Positions 24,034 to 33,607 are shown, counted from the first letter of the stretch. The stretch is 64,000 nt of DNA from Hymenobacter fodinae (GCF_004745825.1 NZ_SRLA01000005.1:432442-496441), one strand, 5' to 3'. Numbers and translations: made by a program. The notes: generated from the letters alone by a model not told the origin.

Positions 24034-25458
24034 TTATTTCTTTGCTCCGGCAGCTTTCTCCGTTACGCGGGGCGTTATGGGAGTAAGCTTTCGGATTGCA
24101 GGAGGCGGCAACACTAGCAACTCCACCTGGTTATGGTTGGTACGGGCTTGCAGCCACTGCACCAGCCGCTCCCGTTCAGGGATAGGCAATAGAGTGCTTG
24201 CTTCGACGCTTACTACCAACATCGTATCAGCGGGCAAAGAATCGCGCGGCACGGCCGGCCGCGCCAGCTGCGCCAGCCCCAACCGCCGCACAACCGGGTG
24301 CTCCACCTGCACTTCGCGGAGCAATGCATTGGGCGTGGGCAGCGCATTTTTGGCAGTGGCTACCAGCTGCTGCAAATGAGCCATTTCAGCCTCCGACCGC
24401 AGTTGAGACTGGTTTTGCCGCGCCCGCACATCTTCCAGCAAGTTTTGCCGCAGGGCCTGGGCATCTAGCGAGTCGTAGGCCTGGAGCCCCTGGCGAATGG
24501 TGAGCTTGGTGGGTACCAGCCGGTACTTAGCCAGCTGCCGGGTGGCTGCACGCAGCCGTGCCGAATCTATGGTGGGGCCTACCAGTAACACATTTATAGA
24601 CCGGCTGCGGGCGTTGATCTGGCGCGTTACCACGTAGGTGCCGGGGAAGTCGAGCTGTTCTTTCACGAAGTCTTCGGCGGCGTGCTCGTACACGGAGCGC
24701 TGCACGATGCGGTAGCCCAGCCACACACTGGGGGCCGCCACCACAATAGCAGCTACCAGCATCAGGCGGCGCACGCGCGTGGCTTGCTCTTCATTCTGGA
24801 ACCGGTGCGGCGGCAGGCGCAGGAAGCGCATTACCAGAAACGAAGCCAGCGTGATAAACACGCAGTTAATGGAGAACAAATAAAATGCCCCCAGCGCGTA
24901 CTGCCAATGCCCGGAGGCTAAGCCGTAGCCGGTGGTGCACAAAGGGGGCATCAGGGCGGTGGCAATGGCCACGCCCGGAATAACGTTGCTCTTTTCGCGG
25001 CGCGTGAGGCCTACGGCTCCGGCCAAGCCGCCAAACAAGGCAATGAGCACGTCCCAGATGGTGGGCTCGGTGCGGGCCAGCAGCTCCGACTGCGCGCCTT
25101 CCAGCGGCGTCAGCAGGAAGTAAACTGTGGAGGTTATCAGGCTAATGATGATGGCTAGGCCTAGGTTCTTCACCGCCCGCCGAAATAGGTCGGGGTTGTT
25201 GGTGGCAGTGCTGTAGCCCAGCGTCACGAGCGGCCCCATCAACGGCGAAATCAGCATAGCCCCGATAATGACGGCCGTAGAATTAACGTTAAGTCCCACC
25301 GAGGCAATGAGAATGGCGAAGATCAGCACCCACAAATTGGTGCCCCGGAAGGAAGTGCTTGACTCTACACTTTCCTCAATGACGGCCGGGTCGGCGGTAT
25401 CTTCGAGCAAATCGAAGCGGTTGCGCAGGAAGTGGAGCAGAAAGTTGAGGTAACGCAA
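24034..25458 (-). CDS. DUF389 membrane protein
   Basis: A 474-residue protein. Residues about 40-240 hold five or six transmembrane segments with the DUF389 hallmarks (GLNVNSTAVIIGAMLISPLM, GVAIATALMPPLCTTGYGLA). A C-terminal soluble domain of about 230 residues follows a last transmembrane helix (LMLVAAIVVAAPSVWLGYRI), with a beta-rich part (NVLLVGPTIDSARL) and a helical part. The role of DUF389 is not established, although transport has been proposed. Expression is independent of the neighbours. Confidence 0.9.
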   Translation of the reverse strand: MRYLNFLLHFLRNRFDLLEDTADPAVIEESVESSTSFRGTNLWVLIFAILIASVGLNVNSTAVIIGAMLISPLMGPLVTLGYSTATNNPDLFRRAVKNLGLAIIISLITSTVYFLLTPLEGAQSELLARTEPTIWDVLIALFGGLAGAVGLTRREKSNVIPGVAIATALMPPLCTTGYGLASGHWQYALGAFYLFSINCVFITLASFLVMRFLRLPPHRFQNEEQATRVRRLMLVAAIVVAAPSVWLGYRIVQRSVYEHAAEDFVKEQLDFPGTYVVTRQINARSRSINVLLVGPTIDSARLRAATRQLAKYRLVPTKLTIRQGLQAYDSLDAQALRQNLLEDVRARQNQSQLRSEAEMAHLQQLVATAKNALPTPNALLREVQVEHPVVRRLGLAQLARPAVPRDSLPADTMLVVSVEASTLLPIPERERLVQWLQARTNHNQVELLVLPPPAIRKLTPITPRVTEKAAGAKK

Positions 25459-25821
25459 AGGCAGTGCGGCTAAGGTGGAGCTTACGTCTTACGGTGGAGC
25501 TAGGCCAGTGTTAGCCTGTGTCGCTAACCCAGTAGGCTCACGCCAACTTGCTCCGTGCACATACCTGTTTATTACTACGACACCTTCGCCGCCGCTAACT
25601 GGCCTAGCACCCAACCCAACGGCCGGAGCCGAAGAACCGCAAACCGTCTTCAGTACAGCACGCCACCTGCGACACACTACGTTGCTCTCTACTCCCAGGT
25701 AACCTTTTACTTCTTCCGCAGATAGCAGCTGAGACTTTCCTGCGTCTTTCTTGCCTCTGATGGAATATGTCTTATCCTTGCTCTTCTTACTAGCCTATCC
25801 ATCTACGCATTACCTAATTTA
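25459..25821. other. Intergenic region between two divergent genes
   Basis: No gene is supportable. The region must hold promoters for both the DUF389 gene and the phosphatase at 25822. A short imperfect direct repeat (AAGGTGGAGCT / ACGGTGGAGCT near 25474-25500) is present. No strong hairpin is visible. Confidence 0.5.
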
Positions 25822-26991
25822 ATGAAGCGGACTATTCTGGCGCTGCTGGCTGCTTATGTACTATATGTTGCGGCCGGAATAGCCGCAATCCAATTTGGGG
25901 CACTAGAGAGGTTCTACTTCTTCCCTTATTTTTCCATCAAGCACAAGCAGGATCACTCAGGCTTTTCAACCGATGGCCCCATTGTGATGAACCGCAACAG
26001 GTACCGCGTTAGCAGACAGATTGTTGCTACGGCTAGTGGCCTACAGGTTATGACCGATACGCTGCCTACCGGGCAGCCAGTCAGCTTTACATGCCACCTC
26101 GGCGACAGCGTTTCCTTCCAGGTTCCGCTTCGCCAGAACCCGCCTTCCGTACAACCCGACACCTATCCGGCGCCAGAAAAGATGCTGGTGGTGTCTGATA
26201 TCGAGGGCAATTTTGAAGGATTCCGGCTGCTGCTTACCAGCGCCGGTGTAATGAACGAGCACTATGCCTGGCAGTTTGGGTCAGGGCATTTGGTGCTGGT
26301 GGGTGACTTTTTCGACCGGGGCCTAAACGTGACGGAATGCTTATGGCTGATTTACAAGTTAGAGCAGGAAGCAGAGCAGGCCGGTGGCAAAGTGCATTTC
26401 ATCCTGGGCAACCACGAGGTGATGAACCTAACGGGCAAACTCAGGTACCTGCGCCGCAAATACCGCGTCAACGCCGATTCGCTAGGCCTGCCCTATGAGC
26501 AATGGTACGCCGCCGATACCGAGCTAGGCCAGTGGCTGCGCACTAAAAACGTACTGGAAAAGATTGGTCCCACCCTCTTCTTACACGGCGGCCTCAGCCC
26601 CGAGGTAGCGGCCCGCCACTTGTCTATTACCGCTATTAACAATGTGGCCCGACAAGGACTGAGCCGGCCACTCAACGTAATTCCGCCAAAAGGCTCACTA
26701 GAAGAGTTACTTACCTATAGCCAGCAAAGCCCCGATTGGTACCGGGGGCTTGTACAGGAAAAGGTCTCGGCGAGTGAGGTTAGGAGCATCTTAAAGCAAT
26801 ACCAGGCCGCCCGAATGGTGGTAGGCCACACCCCAGTGGAGAAAATTACACCACTGTATACCAACCAGGTGTTGGCCATTGACTTGCCACACCAAGAAAA
26901 TACGGCCAGAGGGTACATGCAGGGCGTTTGGGTAGAAGCCGACACGTTCTATAGCCTAGACAACCGAGGCCAGAAAGTGAAGCTGTGGTAA
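25822..26991 (+). CDS. Shewanella-like PPP-type metallophosphoesterase
   Basis: A 389-residue calcineurin-like phosphatase with an N-terminal hydrophobic segment (residues 4-26) that may anchor or export it. The metal-binding motifs are VSDIEGN (124-130), GDFFDRG (161-167) and GNHE (196-199), followed by LFLHGGLSPE and VVGHTPV. In most PPP phosphatases the first motif is GDxHG; here the His that binds metal is replaced by Glu128. The protein should hydrolyse phosphoserine, phosphothreonine or small phosphoesters outside the cytoplasm if exported. It is a single gene upstream of leuS in the same direction. Confidence 0.88.
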   Translation: MKRTILALLAAYVLYVAAGIAAIQFGALERFYFFPYFSIKHKQDHSGFSTDGPIVMNRNRYRVSRQIVATASGLQVMTDTLPTGQPVSFTCHLGDSVSFQVPLRQNPPSVQPDTYPAPEKMLVVSDIEGNFEGFRLLLTSAGVMNEHYAWQFGSGHLVLVGDFFDRGLNVTECLWLIYKLEQEAEQAGGKVHFILGNHEVMNLTGKLRYLRRKYRVNADSLGLPYEQWYAADTELGQWLRTKNVLEKIGPTLFLHGGLSPEVAARHLSITAINNVARQGLSRPLNVIPPKGSLEELLTYSQQSPDWYRGLVQEKVSASEVRSILKQYQAARMVVGHTPVEKITPLYTNQVLAIDLPHQENTARGYMQGVWVEADTFYSLDNRGQKVKLW

Positions 26992-27084
26992 GCGCTGCGG
27001 CGAGTTGCTGGACCCAAAACCCGGAATATTAGCCATTCCCGGCAATTGCCCGTATTTTCGCCGGCTACAACGAAGCAGTATATC

Positions 27085-29862
27085 ATGCCCGGCTACCATC
27101 CCCAGGATATCGAGAAGAAGTGGCAAGCCCACTGGAAAGAGCACAATACCTTCAAGGCCGAGAACAACTCGGACAAGCCTAAGTACTACGTGCTGGACAT
27201 GTTCCCGTACCCCAGCGGCGCGGGCTTGCACGTAGGCCACCCCCTCGGCTACATCGCCTCCGACATCGTAACGCGCTATAAGCGCCTGCAGGGCTTTAAC
27301 GTGCTGCACCCCATGGGTTTTGACTCGTTTGGCCTCCCCGCCGAGCAGTACGCCATCCAGACGGGCCAGCACCCCGAGAAAACCACCCGCGAAAACATTG
27401 CCCGCTACATCGAACAGCTTAGCTCCCTGGGCTTTAGCTACGATTGGAGCCGCGAAGTGCGCACCTCCGACCCCAGCTACTACAAGTGGACGCAGTGGAT
27501 CTTCCTGAAGCTGTTCAATAGCTGGTATAACCTCGACACCGACCGCGCCGAGCCCCTGAAAACTCTGCTCGACAAGTTTGCCGAGAACGGCAGCCAGGGC
27601 GTGCGCGCCGCCGGCGACGAGGAGGAGCGCCACGATTTTACGGCCGGCCAGTGGCAGATGATGAGCGAGAAGCAGCGCCTGCAAGCCGTGCACCCCTACC
27701 GACTGGCCTACCAGTCAGACACCTACGTGAACTGGTGCGCTGGCCTAGGCACGGTGCTCTCCAACGATGAGGTAAAAGACGGCCTCTCTGAGCGCGGAGG
27801 GTTCCCCGTGGAACGTCGGTTGATGCCGCAGTGGAACCTGCGCATTACCGCCTACGCCGACCGTTTGCTTCAGGGCCTCGACACCATCGACTGGCCTGAG
27901 GCAGTGAAGGAAATGCAGCGCAACTGGATTGGCAAGTCCATCGGGGCCGAAGTTACCTTCTCGGTGCAGGGCCACGAAAGCGCTCAAATTAAGGTGTACA
28001 CTACCCGCGTGGATACCATTTATGGCGCCACATTCCTGGTGCTGGCGCCTGAGCATGAGCTGGTAGCCGAGCTGACTACGCCCGAGCAGCAGGAAGCCAT
28101 TCAGGAATACATCGACGCCACCAAGCGCCGCTCGGAGCGCGACCGGATGGCCGACACCAAAACGGTTTCGGGGGCTTTTACTGGCGCTTACGCCCTCAAC
28201 CCCTTCACCAACGAGCCCATCCAGATCTGGATTGCCGATTACGTGCTGGCGGGTTATGGCACCGGCGCCGTGATGGCCGTACCTTCTGGTGACCAGCGCG
28301 ACTACGTGTTTGCCAAGCACTTCAACCTGCCCATCGTGCAGGTGGTAGATCAGCAGCAGATTGAGGAGCAGGCCGACCCCACCAAGGAAGGCACCTACCT
28401 GCACGGCCTCATCCAAGGCATGGGCTACAAGGAGGCTACCCAAACCCTGATTCAGCAGCTTGAAGAGCGCGGCATCGGCAAGGGTAAAGTTAACTTCCGT
28501 ATCCGCGACGCCATCTTCGGCCGCCAGCGCTACTGGGGTGAACCCATTCCGATTTACTACAAGGATGGAGTGGCCTACGGTGTGGCCGAAGCCGACCTGC
28601 CCCTAGTGCTCCCAGAAATCGACGAGTACAAGCCCACCGAAACCGGCGAGCCACCCCTGGGTCGCGCTAAGGACTGGAAGTACAAAGGCCAGTACGAGTT
28701 CGAGCTGAGCACCATGCCCGGCTGGGCGGGCTCCTCGTGGTACTATTTGCGCTACATGGACCCGCAGAACAACGAGCGTTTTGTAGGCCAGGAAGCCGAG
28801 CAGTACTGGCAGAATGTGGATCTATATCTTGGTGGTGCAGAGCATGCTACGGGTCACTTACTCTACTCCCGCTTCTGGCACTTGTTCCTCAAAGATCTAG
28901 GCCTGGTAACCGCGCATGAGCCCTTCCAAAAGCTCATCAACCAGGGCATGATCTTGGGCCGTTCGAACTTCGTGTATCGCATTAACGGCACCAATACGTT
29001 TGTGACGGCAGGCAAGAAAGACCAGCACGAAACGACTGCTTTGCATGTCGATGTAAGCATCGTAAATAACGATATACTCGACACAGAAGCCTTCAAAAAG
29101 TGGCGCCCTGATTACGCTACTGCTGAATTTATTCTTGAAGACAACGGCACTTACGTAAGCGGCTGGGAAGTCGAGAAGATGTCGAAAGCTAAGTTCAATG
29201 TTGTGAATCCGGATGTACTGGTAAATCAGTACGGGGCCGATGCACTGCGCTTGTACGAGATGTTCCTGGGGCCGCTGGAGCAGTTTAAGCCCTGGAACAC
29301 CAACGGCATGAGCGGTGTGGCCGGCTTCCTTAAGAAGCTCTGGCGCCTCTACCACCCCCAAGACGGCGACTTCGCCGTAACCGACGAGGCACCCAAGCCC
29401 GCCGAGCTGAAGGCCCTGCATAAGGCCATCCGGAAGGTGGAAGAAGACATTGAGAAGTTCTCGTTCAACACGACCGTCAGCGCCCTGATGATTACGGTGA
29501 ACGAGCTAACGACCCTCAACACGCACAACCGAGCCATTCTAGAGCCGCTGGTGGTACTGGTGTCGCCCTACGCTCCGCACTTGGCAGAGGAGTTGTGGCA
29601 GAAGCTAGGCCACCCGGCCGGCTCTATCAGCTCGGCCACCTACCCCGAGTTTAAGGAGGAGTACTTGGTAGAAGACACCGTGAACTACCCGGTAGCCATC
29701 AACGGCAAAGTGCGCGAGCAGCTGCAGTTCCCGGCCACCGCCACCGCCGCCGAAATTGAGGCTGCTGTGCGCGCTACGGATATTCTGGCCCGCTTCGCCG
29801 AAGGCAAAGAAGCTAAGAAGGTTATTGTTGTGCCCGGCCGCATGGTGAACGTGGTGGTATAG
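27085..29862 (+). CDS. leuS: Leucyl-tRNA synthetase
   Basis: A 925-residue class I synthetase that charges tRNA-Leu. The HIGH motif is HVGH at 49-52, followed by GYIASDIVTRYKRLQGFNVL. The CP1 editing domain has TRVDTIYGATFLVLAPEHEL, and the second catalytic signature is KMSKA at 698-702 (KMSKS is usual; the Ala is accepted in many relatives). The anticodon-binding helices follow from about residue 740. The ATG at 27085 was chosen because relatives begin with the short Y(H/N)PxxIEKKWQ segment; a GTG/ATG frame opening 13 codons before adds nothing conserved. It is followed by a strong terminator. Confidence 0.97.
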   Translation: MPGYHPQDIEKKWQAHWKEHNTFKAENNSDKPKYYVLDMFPYPSGAGLHVGHPLGYIASDIVTRYKRLQGFNVLHPMGFDSFGLPAEQYAIQTGQHPEKTTRENIARYIEQLSSLGFSYDWSREVRTSDPSYYKWTQWIFLKLFNSWYNLDTDRAEPLKTLLDKFAENGSQGVRAAGDEEERHDFTAGQWQMMSEKQRLQAVHPYRLAYQSDTYVNWCAGLGTVLSNDEVKDGLSERGGFPVERRLMPQWNLRITAYADRLLQGLDTIDWPEAVKEMQRNWIGKSIGAEVTFSVQGHESAQIKVYTTRVDTIYGATFLVLAPEHELVAELTTPEQQEAIQEYIDATKRRSERDRMADTKTVSGAFTGAYALNPFTNEPIQIWIADYVLAGYGTGAVMAVPSGDQRDYVFAKHFNLPIVQVVDQQQIEEQADPTKEGTYLHGLIQGMGYKEATQTLIQQLEERGIGKGKVNFRIRDAIFGRQRYWGEPIPIYYKDGVAYGVAEADLPLVLPEIDEYKPTETGEPPLGRAKDWKYKGQYEFELSTMPGWAGSSWYYLRYMDPQNNERFVGQEAEQYWQNVDLYLGGAEHATGHLLYSRFWHLFLKDLGLVTAHEPFQKLINQGMILGRSNFVYRINGTNTFVTAGKKDQHETTALHVDVSIVNNDILDTEAFKKWRPDYATAEFILEDNGTYVSGWEVEKMSKAKFNVVNPDVLVNQYGADALRLYEMFLGPLEQFKPWNTNGMSGVAGFLKKLWRLYHPQDGDFAVTDEAPKPAELKALHKAIRKVEEDIEKFSFNTTVSALMITVNELTTLNTHNRAILEPLVVLVSPYAPHLAEELWQKLGHPAGSISSATYPEFKEEYLVEDTVNYPVAINGKVREQLQFPATATAAEIEAAVRATDILARFAEGKEAKKVIVVPGRMVNVVV

Positions 29863-29884
29863 TCCTCTAGGCCAGTAGGTCAGC

Positions 29885-29923
29885 AACAAGGCCCGCCGGA
29901 TTCGTTCGGCGGGCCTTGTTGTT
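29885..29923. terminator. Strong 14-bp stem terminator after leuS
   Basis: Bases 29885-29898 pair perfectly with 29907-29920, followed by GTTTATTT. It also faces the convergent YjbR gene. Confidence 0.9.
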
Positions 29924-29943
29924 TATTTACGCTAACTACCTAG

Positions 29944-30306
29944 CTACTCCTGCTCAGCGGCTGCCAACTCTTCGCGCTGCTTTTTCGGCAGCGACGCCCG
30001 TACCAGGTCGTAAGAATGATCTATCAGCTCTTGCAGCTGCCTGACGGGAGCCCCGGTGCCCATGAGCACCGTGTTCCAGTGCTTCTTGTTCATGTGCCAG
30101 CCGGGCAGCACGTACTCGTGCTGCTCGCGCAGCTCCACGGCGCGCTCTGGGTCGCACTTCAGGTTGATGCTCCCGAACGTTTCAATGTCGGTGAGGGCAA
30201 ATACTTTGCCGCCTACCTTGAACACCAGGGTATCGGGGCCGAAAGGCGTTTCTTCGGTCACGCCCGCTTTCAGCAGGCAGTAGTCGCGGAAATCTTCAAT
30301 GTTCAT
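29944..30306 (-). CDS. MmcQ/YjbR-family DNA-binding protein
   Basis: A 120-residue CyaY-like fold protein. Family features: MNIEDFRDYCLLKAGVTEET, PFGPDTLVFKVGGKVFAL, NLKCDPERAVELREQHEYVL, GWHMNKKHWNTV and LIDHSYDLVRASLPKK. MmcQ/YjbR proteins have been described as double-wing DNA binders but their role is unclear. The ATG at 30306 matches the family N-terminus, so the 18-codon upstream extension was dropped. The DUF6728-like gene lies about 100 bases further upstream on the same strand. Confidence 0.9.
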   Translation of the reverse strand: MNIEDFRDYCLLKAGVTEETPFGPDTLVFKVGGKVFALTDIETFGSINLKCDPERAVELREQHEYVLPGWHMNKKHWNTVLMGTGAPVRQLQELIDHSYDLVRASLPKKQREELAAAEQE

Positions 30307-30414
30307 AGAGCCAAAAGCGCCCACCCGAGGTTGTAGGCCAGGTGGGCGCGGTATATGCACCGGCGTTGGGTCGCCGCTACTATAGAAAACACTGTTGAAT
30401 GGTAGACCCGCCGC

Positions 30415-30591
30415 TTAGCGAATGAACCACCGGTAGAGCAACACAATGAACGCCACCAGGAACATGCTCATGGAGAGCTTGTTGATGAAGTGCATGGTGC
30501 GCAGGTTGAAGTTAGTTTTGCGGTTTGGGTCGTTCTTGCGGAAGAAATACCCGAAAACCGGACCGAAATCAAAAAGGCCTTTCGTGCGCAT
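30415..30591 (-). CDS. Small single-TM membrane protein, DUF6728-like
   Basis: A 58-residue protein, too short for many gene finders. It starts MRTKGLFDFGPVFGYFFRKN, continues DPNRKTNFNLRTMHFINKLS and ends with one transmembrane helix (MSMFLVAFIVLLYRWFIR). I recognise the arrangement (an aromatic 'LFDFGPV(F/L)GYFFRK' box, an NFNLRTMH box, then a C-terminal helix) as a conserved Bacteroidota small protein, called DUF6728 to my recollection. Function is unknown. The start ATG follows the expected N-terminus and the frame shows clear codon-position bias. Confidence 0.8.
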   Translation of the reverse strand: MRTKGLFDFGPVFGYFFRKNDPNRKTNFNLRTMHFINKLSMSMFLVAFIVLLYRWFIR

Positions 30592-30736
30592 GGCGTGAGT
30601 CGTATGGTATGCTAAGATAACACCCGGGTGGGCAGAAAGATTTAGTTGAAATCAAAAATATAGCACTACTTCAGACCAGCTAAAGCCGTGCATCAGGTGG
30701 CAAAAACGTAGCCTCTAGGCCCGTTGCCGCCAGCCC

Positions 30737-32506
30737 CTAGCGGAACAGCGACTCAATACGCTGCTGGTTGTTCTGGCTGATGACCTTGCGCTTCACCTTC
30801 ATGGTCGGCGTCAGCTCCCCCGACTCCACGCTCCAGAGCACGGGCAGCAAGGCTACTTTTTTGATTTGCTCCCACTGGGCAAAGGCGGCGTTAGTTTGCT
30901 GCACTAGCTGCTCGTAGAGTTGCTGCACCTGGGCGTGGGCCGCCAGGGCCGCATCGGAGAGGTCGGTGGGCAGGTTGTGGCTCTTGGCCCAGGCGCGAAG
31001 CTCGGCGAAGGCCGGCACCAGCAGGGCCGCCGCAAACTTCTCCCCCTCGCCCACTATCATCACCTGCTCCACCAGCGGCGACTCCGCCAACTTCGACTCC
31101 AGGGGCTGCGGGGCCACGTACTTGCCGTTCGAGGTTTTGAACATCTCCTTCTTGCGGTCCGTGATTTTCAGGAATTTAGCCTCCACAAACTGCCCAATGT
31201 CGCCGGTGTGGAGCCAGCCATCCTGGTCAATTACCTCGGCCGTGAGGTCGGGGCGATTATAGTAGCCCTGCATCACGGAGGGCGAGCGGGTCAGGATTTC
31301 GCCGTCGGGGGCAATTTTCACTTCTACGCCGGGTATCACCGGGCCCACCGCGCCAATGAGGTTGCCGCTGGCCTCAGGCTGACTGGCCGCAATTACAGGG
31401 GAGGTTTCCGTCATGCCGTAGCCCTCCATCACCCGAATGCCCGCCGCCCAGAATACCCGCGCCAGCCGGGGCTGCAGGGCCCCGCCACCGCTCACAATGT
31501 AGCGCACCTGCCCACCCAGGGCTTCGCGCCACTTGCTGAACACGAGCTTGTTGGCCAGGGCCAGCTGCGCGTTATAGAGCACACCCTGGTCTTGCTGGGT
31601 GTCGTAGCGCAGGCCTAGGTCGAGGGCCCAGAAAAACAGCCGTTTCTTCAGGCCCGTCAGCTTCTGGCCCTGAGCCACAATTTTGTCGTAGATCTTCTCC
31701 AACAGGCGGGGCACGGTGGTAAACACCTGGGGCTGCACCTCGCGCAGGTTATCGGCAATGCGCTCCACACCCTCGGCGTACCATATGCTGAAACCCAGCA
31801 GCAGGTAGAGGTAGGTGGCGGTGCGCTCAAAAATATGGCTTAGGGGCAGGAAGCTCAGCGCCTTCTGGCCGGCGGGCAGAGGCAGGTAGCCCGTCAGGTT
31901 CTCGCAGTTGTAGAGAATGTTGCGGTGGCTGAGCATCACGCCCTTGGGGCGGCCCGTGGTGCCCGAGGTATAGATCAGGGTCAGCAGATCATCGGGCTGC
32001 ACGGCGGCCTTCAGGGCCTCTAGGCCACTAGCATCCTCCCCCGACTGGCCTAGGGCAAGCAGTTCGCCAAAGTGGCGGGCGTCGGGCAGCTTGTCGAAGG
32101 TAAAAATGACCTCAGGGCCTTGGTCGAGGCCGGCAACCGCCTCCTGCACACGGTTTAGCAGCTTTTGGTTTTCTACCAACACCACCCGCACCCCGGCATC
32201 CTGAAAAATGTGGCGGTAGTCTTCCACCGTAATAGTCGGGTACATGGGCACGCTCACGGCCCCCAACTGGGCAATGCCGAAGTCGGCAATTACCCACTCG
32301 GGCCGGTTGGCTGAGATGATGGCCACTTTGTCGCCGCGTTCAATGCCTAAGCTTCGCAGGCCCAGGCTTACCTGATTGCTGAATTCCTGCACCTGCTGCA
32401 CACTGAGCGGTTGCCAAGCGCCCTCCTTTTTTTCCACCAGGCAGTCGGCCAAGGGGTTGAGCGTAGCAAGGTGGGTTAGCAGGTCGAAGGTGCGGTGAAT
32501 TTCCAT
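30737..32506 (-). CDS. Long-chain fatty-acid CoA ligase (AMP-dependent synthetase)
   Basis: A 589-residue acyl-activating enzyme that makes acyl-CoA via acyl-AMP. Motifs in order: the P-loop-like LIYTSGTTGRPKGVMLSHRN, the FLPLSHIFERT box, GYGMTETSPVI, and the hinge and C-terminal domain signature WLHTGDIGQFVEAKFLKITD followed by RKKEMFKTSNGKYVAP. The frame can begin at an ATG at 32548, but a TAnnTTTG promoter element at 32551-32558 would place the transcription start at or inside that codon, so the ATG at 32506 (MEIHRTFDLL) is preferred and agrees with relatives. Location: cytoplasm or inner membrane. Confidence 0.93.
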   Translation of the reverse strand: MEIHRTFDLLTHLATLNPLADCLVEKKEGAWQPLSVQQVQEFSNQVSLGLRSLGIERGDKVAIISANRPEWVIADFGIAQLGAVSVPMYPTITVEDYRHIFQDAGVRVVLVENQKLLNRVQEAVAGLDQGPEVIFTFDKLPDARHFGELLALGQSGEDASGLEALKAAVQPDDLLTLIYTSGTTGRPKGVMLSHRNILYNCENLTGYLPLPAGQKALSFLPLSHIFERTATYLYLLLGFSIWYAEGVERIADNLREVQPQVFTTVPRLLEKIYDKIVAQGQKLTGLKKRLFFWALDLGLRYDTQQDQGVLYNAQLALANKLVFSKWREALGGQVRYIVSGGGALQPRLARVFWAAGIRVMEGYGMTETSPVIAASQPEASGNLIGAVGPVIPGVEVKIAPDGEILTRSPSVMQGYYNRPDLTAEVIDQDGWLHTGDIGQFVEAKFLKITDRKKEMFKTSNGKYVAPQPLESKLAESPLVEQVMIVGEGEKFAAALLVPAFAELRAWAKSHNLPTDLSDAALAAHAQVQQLYEQLVQQTNAAFAQWEQIKKVALLPVLWSVESGELTPTMKVKRKVISQNNQQRIESLFR

Positions 32507-32550
32507 GGGTGGGTAACAAAAGGCGGCGGCAATCAGATCAGTTGCCATCG

Positions 32551-32558
32551 CAAAAATA
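32551..32558 (-). promoter_or_regulatory. Candidate TAnnTTTG -7 element for the acyl-CoA ligase
   Basis: On the minus strand this reads TATTTTTG, matching the Bacteroidota sigma-A -7 consensus. A clear -33 TTTG at the standard distance is not seen (one lies about 13 bases upstream), so the call is moderate. Confidence 0.4.
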
Positions 32559-32714
32559 GCTCCCTAGCCCGCAAAAAGGGGGTTACGCCATAATTTTACC
32601 AAGCGCTAGGCGCTTTCTACTAAGGCAAGGCTGAAGTATAGCGTGCAACATCTGGTGGTAGTACGTTACCTTCCCATTATTCCCTTCTCTGTTTCTCCCA
32701 TCCCACCCCATCAC

Positions 32715-33176
32715 ATGAAGAAACTATTCCTCTCTTGCTCTCTGCTGACCGCTACCAGTGCAGCTTACGCCCAAACCGCTCCCGCCACGGAAACGCAAGC
32801 CGTCAAGAAAACTATTCAGTTGTTTTTTGAGGGCATGCGCAAAGGCGACAGCACCCTGGTCCGGACCACGCTGGCGCCGGGGGCGGTCTTTCATACCATC
32901 AGCACCCGCAACGGCCTAACCACCCTGCGGCCCGAAAGCCCTTCAGCCTTTGTGAAGTCGGTGGGCACTCCGCACAAGGAGGTGTACGATGAGCGCATTA
33001 CCTTTGACAAGGTGCTGATTGACGCCAATTTGGCCAGTGTATGGACGCCGTATGAGTTTTACCTGGGCTCTACCTTCAGCCACTGCGGCTACAACTCTTT
33101 CCAGCTTGTAAAACTGACCGACGGCTGGAAGATTGCCCACATCATTGATACCCGCCGCAAAGAAAAGTGTAAGTAG
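32715..33176 (+). CDS. Exported NTF2/SnoaL-like protein
   Basis: A 153-residue protein with a Sec signal peptide (KKLFLSCSLLTATSAAYAQT, cleavage after AYA) and an NTF2-like domain: VKKTIQLFFEGMRKGDSTLV, RTTLAPGAVFHTIS, a middle with VWTPYEFYLGSTFSHCGYNS, and the closing strand LTDGWKIAHIIDTR. Members of this fold are enzymes, binding proteins or lumazine-binding-like; activity is unknown. The ATG at 32715 starts the signal peptide directly. Confidence 0.82.
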   Translation: MKKLFLSCSLLTATSAAYAQTAPATETQAVKKTIQLFFEGMRKGDSTLVRTTLAPGAVFHTISTRNGLTTLRPESPSAFVKSVGTPHKEVYDERITFDKVLIDANLASVWTPYEFYLGSTFSHCGYNSFQLVKLTDGWKIAHIIDTRRKEKCK

Positions 33177-33186
33177 GCACCGAGCG

Positions 33187-33507
33187 TCAGAAGGCCGGGA
33201 TACGCTGCAAGGGCGAGTTATCGGTTTTCCAGCTATCCAGCTCAAACAGCTCGCCCTCCGTATCGGTGTACAACGAGGCCAGCACCGGCACCCCATCAGC
33301 ATCGAGGTACCACTGGCTAGCAAGCAGGTGGCCTAGCCGACGGTTAAGCCTTGGGCTTACAAATTGCAGGCTGCCCATGCCGTTATCGGCCAGCTCCTGG
33401 ACCCGCGCCGTGGGCAGCCCGCTCAGTACATGCTCCGCGGCTGGCTTGTCTCGCAGCATGTATAGCAGCAGCCCAAGTTCAGGCAGGGTAAGCAGTCGAG
33501 AAACCAT
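33187..33507 (-). CDS. DUF6984-like hypothetical protein
   Basis: A 106-residue cytoplasmic protein. Its pattern LLLYMLRDKPAAEHVLSGL, DNGMGSLQFV, then VPVLASLYTDTEGELFELDS and WKTDNSPLQRIP recalls DUF6984 proteins, which end with 'LFELDxWKxDxSPL'. This is recognition by phrase, not a database hit. An ATG 11 codons further upstream (33540) is also possible. It is convergent with the NTF2-like gene, ten bases apart. Confidence 0.65.
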   Translation of the reverse strand: MVSRLLTLPELGLLLYMLRDKPAAEHVLSGLPTARVQELADNGMGSLQFVSPRLNRRLGHLLASQWYLDADGVPVLASLYTDTEGELFELDSWKTDNSPLQRIPAF

Positions 33508-33607
33508 ATGTAGCAGGTGCTTCTTGTGTTTTGGAAGCACCCACTACTTTACGGCCTAGGGGCGACGAGGTAACCCAGTGCACCATGGTTTTCAGCCACC
33601 TATTGGC

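Noticed and set aside
28960..29200. Foreign insertion within leuS
   Set aside because: The stretch is slightly lower in GC but the protein sequence is continuous and typical of Bacteroidota LeuRS.
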